Below are positions 6,637 through 9,050 of a stretch of DNA of 9,050 nt, in pieces. Numbering within the stretch: the first letter of the stretch is position 1; each line of letters begins with the position of its first letter. The notes beneath the pieces were generated by a model, which was not told where the DNA came from, did no database searches, and saw only the letters and a program-made list of their open reading frames with translations. The position numbers and the translations under genes were made by a program. The DNA is from Candidatus Hydrogenedens sp. (GTDB taxonomy: Bacteria > Hydrogenedentota > Hydrogenedentia > Hydrogenedentales > Hydrogenedentaceae): positions 1 through 9,050 of the forward strand of contig DAOSUS010000069.1 of assembly GCA_035378955.1 (NCBI GenBank), read 5' to 3'.

Positions 6637-8112
6637 TTACCATGCAGTTCCATATTTACTTGCTAACAAATCGGCTGTATAGGGACCTTCTGAACCAAAG
6701 GGATATATAACAGGCTGAATTCTCTTTTTTTCTAATTCTAACAAAACAGGACTGAATATATCCCATGCTGCTTCTAATTCATCTGAACGGATAAATAAAC
6801 TCTTATCCCCGCGTATTACATCTAATAATAGCAATTCATACGCATCGGGAACACGGGTTTCAAAAGCAGATTCGTAGGATAAATCAAGATTGGATTCACC
6901 CAGAACAAGTGATAAACCTGGAATTTTGTTCACAATTTTCAAAGCTATCATCGCATTGGGTTGAACTTGAATTAATAATTCATTGGGGGTTAATTGGGGT
7001 GCAGTTTCTGTGAATATATTTCCTGGAACTTCCCGAAATTGTATTTTTATTTCCGTTGTGCGTTTGGATAATCCCTTTCCTGCTCGAATTAAAAACGGAA
7101 TACCGTCCCATCTCCGATTTTTGATAAATAGAGATACTGCTGCATAAGTGGGAGTAATTGAGTCTTTAGGGACGCCTTCTTCATCACGATAGCCATGTTT
7201 CATTTCACATTTTTTACACTGTAAAATACCCGGTCCGTATTGACCCACGACTAACTGAGAAAGCGTTATGGGAGGAATACATCTCAGGACTTTAACTTTT
7301 TCATCCCGAATATAATCTGCTTCCAATCGTATGGGTTGTTCCATTCCTACCAGTGCTAAAATTTGAAGCAGGTGATTTTGCATAACATCACGAATAATTC
7401 CATATTCATCAAAATATCCACCTCGACCTTCTATACCGATGTCTTCCATCCAAGAAATACGAACATTTTGTATATACTGGCGGTTCCAGAGGGGTTCTAA
7501 TATTAAATTTGCAAAACGAAGTATCATTAAATTTTGAATAACCTCTTTAGCAAGGTAATGGTCAATACGATATACCTGCTCCTCACGGAACACCTTTTGC
7601 AAACCTGCAGTTAATTCATCTGAACTTTCTCTGTCCCTCCCGAATGGTTTTTCGACTACAACCCGTGTCCACACACCTTGTTCTTCCTGAGTGTGAATGA
7701 GATTGGAATGGGCAAGGGCATTTGAAACTGGTAAGAATAAGAAGGGAGGGATAGCAAGGTAATATATTTTATTCGATAAATGTCCTTCTTCTAATTGTCG
7801 AATTAAATCTCCCATCCTTTCATAATCCTGAAACTCATCATATCTTCCTCTACTATAGAAACATCTTTTCAGAAATTCATCTAAATCAGAAACAGGCATG
7901 TTCTCTTTCAAAATAAAGGCTTTAATTTTTTCGCGAAATATTTCGTCATTCATTTCTGTTCGCGAAAAGCCTATAATTCGGAATCTTTCTGGTAACAATT
8001 TTTTTTGAAATAGTGCATAGAAGGCAGGAAATATCTTCCGTAAGGACAAATCCCCGGAGGCTCCAATAACAACTATTGTTAAATCCTTTAAAAATGACGA
8101 TTTCTGTAGCAT
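6637..8112 (-). CDS. zwf: Glucose-6-phosphate 1-dehydrogenase
   Basis: The 491-residue product is a full-length Zwf, which oxidises glucose 6-phosphate to 6-phosphogluconolactone with NADP or NAD, the entry step of the oxidative pentose phosphate pathway. Visible motifs are the coenzyme fingerprint VVIGASGDLSLRK (14-26), VVEKPFGRD (152-160), the substrate/active-site motif RIDHYLAKE (182-190), RDVMQNHLLQ (241-250) with the conserved catalytic His247, RWDGIPFLIRAGKGL (334-348) and the C-terminal DAYELLLLDVIRGD region. The active-site motif is normally RIDHYLGKE, so residue 188 is Ala instead of Gly. A CKKC pair occurs at 299-302 in a variable loop. The ATG at 8110-8112 places the coenzyme fold right at the N-terminus, and the next Met is far inside. 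It heads the minus-strand operon and lies 22 bases before the sugar-binding protein. Confidence 0.95.
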   Translation of the reverse strand: MLQKSSFLKDLTIVVIGASGDLSLRKIFPAFYALFQKKLLPERFRIIGFSRTEMNDEIFREKIKAFILKENMPVSDLDEFLKRCFYSRGRYDEFQDYERMGDLIRQLEEGHLSNKIYYLAIPPFLFLPVSNALAHSNLIHTQEEQGVWTRVVVEKPFGRDRESSDELTAGLQKVFREEQVYRIDHYLAKEVIQNLMILRFANLILEPLWNRQYIQNVRISWMEDIGIEGRGGYFDEYGIIRDVMQNHLLQILALVGMEQPIRLEADYIRDEKVKVLRCIPPITLSQLVVGQYGPGILQCKKCEMKHGYRDEEGVPKDSITPTYAAVSLFIKNRRWDGIPFLIRAGKGLSKRTTEIKIQFREVPGNIFTETAPQLTPNELLIQVQPNAMIALKIVNKIPGLSLVLGESNLDLSYESAFETRVPDAYELLLLDVIRGDKSLFIRSDELEAAWDIFSPVLLELEKKRIQPVIYPFGSEGPYTADLLASKYGTAW

Positions 8113-8188
8113 AAATCAACCCAAACTTTTCTTATTGTTTATTACTTGTTAAAACTATTACAATACACTTTAATTAAGTTAAGTTAAA

Positions 8189-8197
8189 ATTATAACA
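8189..8197 (-). promoter_or_regulatory. Extended -10 promoter element for the zwf operon
   Basis: The minus strand reads TGTTATAAT, a perfect match to the extended -10 consensus TGnTATAAT for the housekeeping sigma factor. The -35 region is poor, as is common for extended -10 promoters. Transcription would start near 8182 and leave a leader of about 70 bases before the zwf ATG. In such AT-rich DNA a chance match is possible. Confidence 0.5.
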
Positions 8198-8246
8198 ATA
8201 TTATTCCTATAAAACATTTAAAAACAACCTTTGGAAATTATTTTAC

Positions 8247-8251
8247 AGGAG
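8247..8251 (+). promoter_or_regulatory. Shine-Dalgarno of the right-edge lipoprotein
   Basis: AGGAG lies eight bases before the ATG at 8260-8262. It decides the start and puts a lipoprotein signal sequence exactly at the N-terminus. Confidence 0.8.
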
Positions 8252-8259
8252 AAAAGAAA

Positions 8260-9050
8260 ATGAAAAAAAATAATCGGGCTATTTGGCTATTGATTGCCGT
8301 AATTGCAACAGTTTTTATATCTTGTGGCAAACAGACAGAAAACAAGCCTTTAAAAGAAACTCAGATGTATGGTTCTGAGAAACACCTACCCGCTCGAAAA
8401 TTATTGTCTTTTCTACCTCAACCTGATGCTCTTGCATTAGTCAGTCCATCTATCGAAAACATTGTCAATTCTTTTTTTAAGATAGATAATTTCCGTGATA
8501 ACGAGATTAGTAATTCTTTAAAAAAAGACCCCACTTTAGGCTATATAATAAAAGAGGACAAAGAAAAAACAATTGAAAATTTGAAATCTCTTGGGGTAAA
8601 TATCAATAGTCCCTGTGCTTTCTTTTATACTTTAGATGATAAATGGGAAGCGGTCATTTCTGGAGAAAATATAAATTCCTTACAAAAAATCTTTCCTGAT
8701 GCAAAAAAAACTACATTAAAAACATCCTGGTTCTGGTTTATTTCGGGAAAATTATCGGCTTATTGGGATAGCAAATCAAATATCGGATTTACAGAACATA
8801 ATGGATACATCATTCTTTCCAATAACATTGATTTGATTACTAAGTCCATTTCAGGAAACACTCCTCCCCCATCGTTTCATTATGGATTAGATGGCAAACC
8901 TGTAATTAGCTTAGACGAAACGGCTATACTTTTATCTATCTCGGATGAGTTAAAAACGATACTTAATAATCCCAAACAACCTTTTGAGCCAGCATGGTTA
9001 AAAGCACTTCTTCTTGTTCTTGGGACAGAATATGACGAAATATGTGTTAT
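8260..9050 (+). CDS. Uncharacterised lipoprotein (3' partial)
   Basis: The frame is open from the ATG to the right edge with no stop, giving 263 residues. It begins MKKNNR, has a hydrophobic stretch (7-20) and a lipid-attachment Cys at 22 (VFISCGK), so the product should be an exported lipoprotein. The residue after Cys is Gly, with no Asp, which by Gram-negative rules favours the outer membrane. I do not recognise the family firmly. After a polar spacer comes LPARKLLSFLPQPDALALV (43-61), then LKSLGVNINSPCAFF (108-122), a WEAVISGEN segment, and HNGYIILSNNIDLITKSI (180-197). This succession (proline-rich 'P.DALA' start, a Gly-hydrophobic 'native' segment, then an 'N-G-hydrophobic-S' segment) is reminiscent of DUF3352-like envelope proteins, but that is a weak resemblance. 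It is divergent from zwf and may share regulation with it. Confidence 0.8.
   Translation, partial: MKKNNRAIWLLIAVIATVFISCGKQTENKPLKETQMYGSEKHLPARKLLSFLPQPDALALVSPSIENIVNSFFKIDNFRDNEISNSLKKDPTLGYIIKEDKEKTIENLKSLGVNINSPCAFFYTLDDKWEAVISGENINSLQKIFPDAKKTTLKTSWFWFISGKLSAYWDSKSNIGFTEHNGYIILSNNIDLITKSISGNTPPPSFHYGLDGKPVISLDETAILLSISDELKTILNNPKQPFEPAWLKALLLVLGTEYDEICV

Larger units (their letters stand above)
2326..8112 (-). other. Probable five-gene operon zwf - binding protein - permease - thiF-like - crtI-like
   Basis: Five minus-strand genes follow with gaps of 22, 9, 8 and 30 bases and no hairpin-plus-T-run terminator in any gap. An extended -10 lies ahead of the first gene. The fapA-like gene follows after 77 bases and may be read through. 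Co-transcription is inferred from spacing only. Confidence 0.65.
8113..8259. other. Divergent intergenic region
   Basis: This 147-base, very AT-rich stretch separates the starts of zwf (minus) and the lipoprotein (plus). It holds the extended -10 for the minus operon (8189-8197), the lipoprotein ribosome site (8247-8251), and a TTAATTAA palindrome (8170-8177) running into TTAAG-type short repeats (to about 8188). The palindrome and repeats lie downstream of the -10, around the expected transcription start, where a repressor could act. A plus-strand TATAAA at 8208-8213 might be the -10 for the lipoprotein, but no good -35 precedes it. No small gene or structured RNA was recognised. Confidence 0.5.

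Overview
The window is AT-rich bacterial DNA holding eight genes and very little spacing. The best lineage clue is the first gene. It encodes a secreted proprotein-convertase P-domain, a Glu-Gly tetrapeptide linker, and a twice-repeated dockerin-like C-terminal module (D-x-N...ELLRVIQ.YN..GGY...TEDGFAP). From memory, that combination is typical of secreted proteins in Candidatus Hydrogenedentota and neighbouring Lentisphaerae/PVC-type genomes. An AT-rich Hydrogenedens-like bacterium is therefore a reasonable inference, but no rRNA or other marker gene is present to prove it.

Layout: the tail of the P-domain protein (+ strand, positions 1-773) converges on a six-gene minus-strand series. In transcription order this is zwf (glucose-6-phosphate dehydrogenase, 8112-6637), a sugar-type ABC substrate-binding lipoprotein (6614-5640), an RbsC-type permease (5630-4674), a ThiS-like/ThiF E1-like adenylyltransferase (4665-3844), a CrtI-type FAD oxidoreductase (3813-2326) and a FapA-family polymer-like protein (2248-791). 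The first five are separated by 8-30 bases and look like one operon. FapA follows after 77 bases and may have its own promoter. The 147-base region 8113-8259 is divergent. It carries an extended -10 (TGTTATAAT on the minus strand) for the operon and the ribosome site of a + strand lipoprotein of unknown function (8260 to the right edge), which is cut off by the window.

Working together: the binding protein and permease would import a sugar, and Zwf opens the oxidative pentose phosphate pathway, so these three form a plausible sugar-uptake/NADPH unit. The transporter has no ATPase gene in the window. The ThiF-like and CrtI-like genes lack their usual partners (no thiS/thiG/thiH, no phytoene synthase), so their pathway roles are open. 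No CRISPR, mobile element, tRNA or rRNA was seen. The most unusual points are the secreted module at the left edge, the cysteine-free ThiF, the Gly-to-Ala change in the Zwf active-site motif, and the odd gene mix in one operon.
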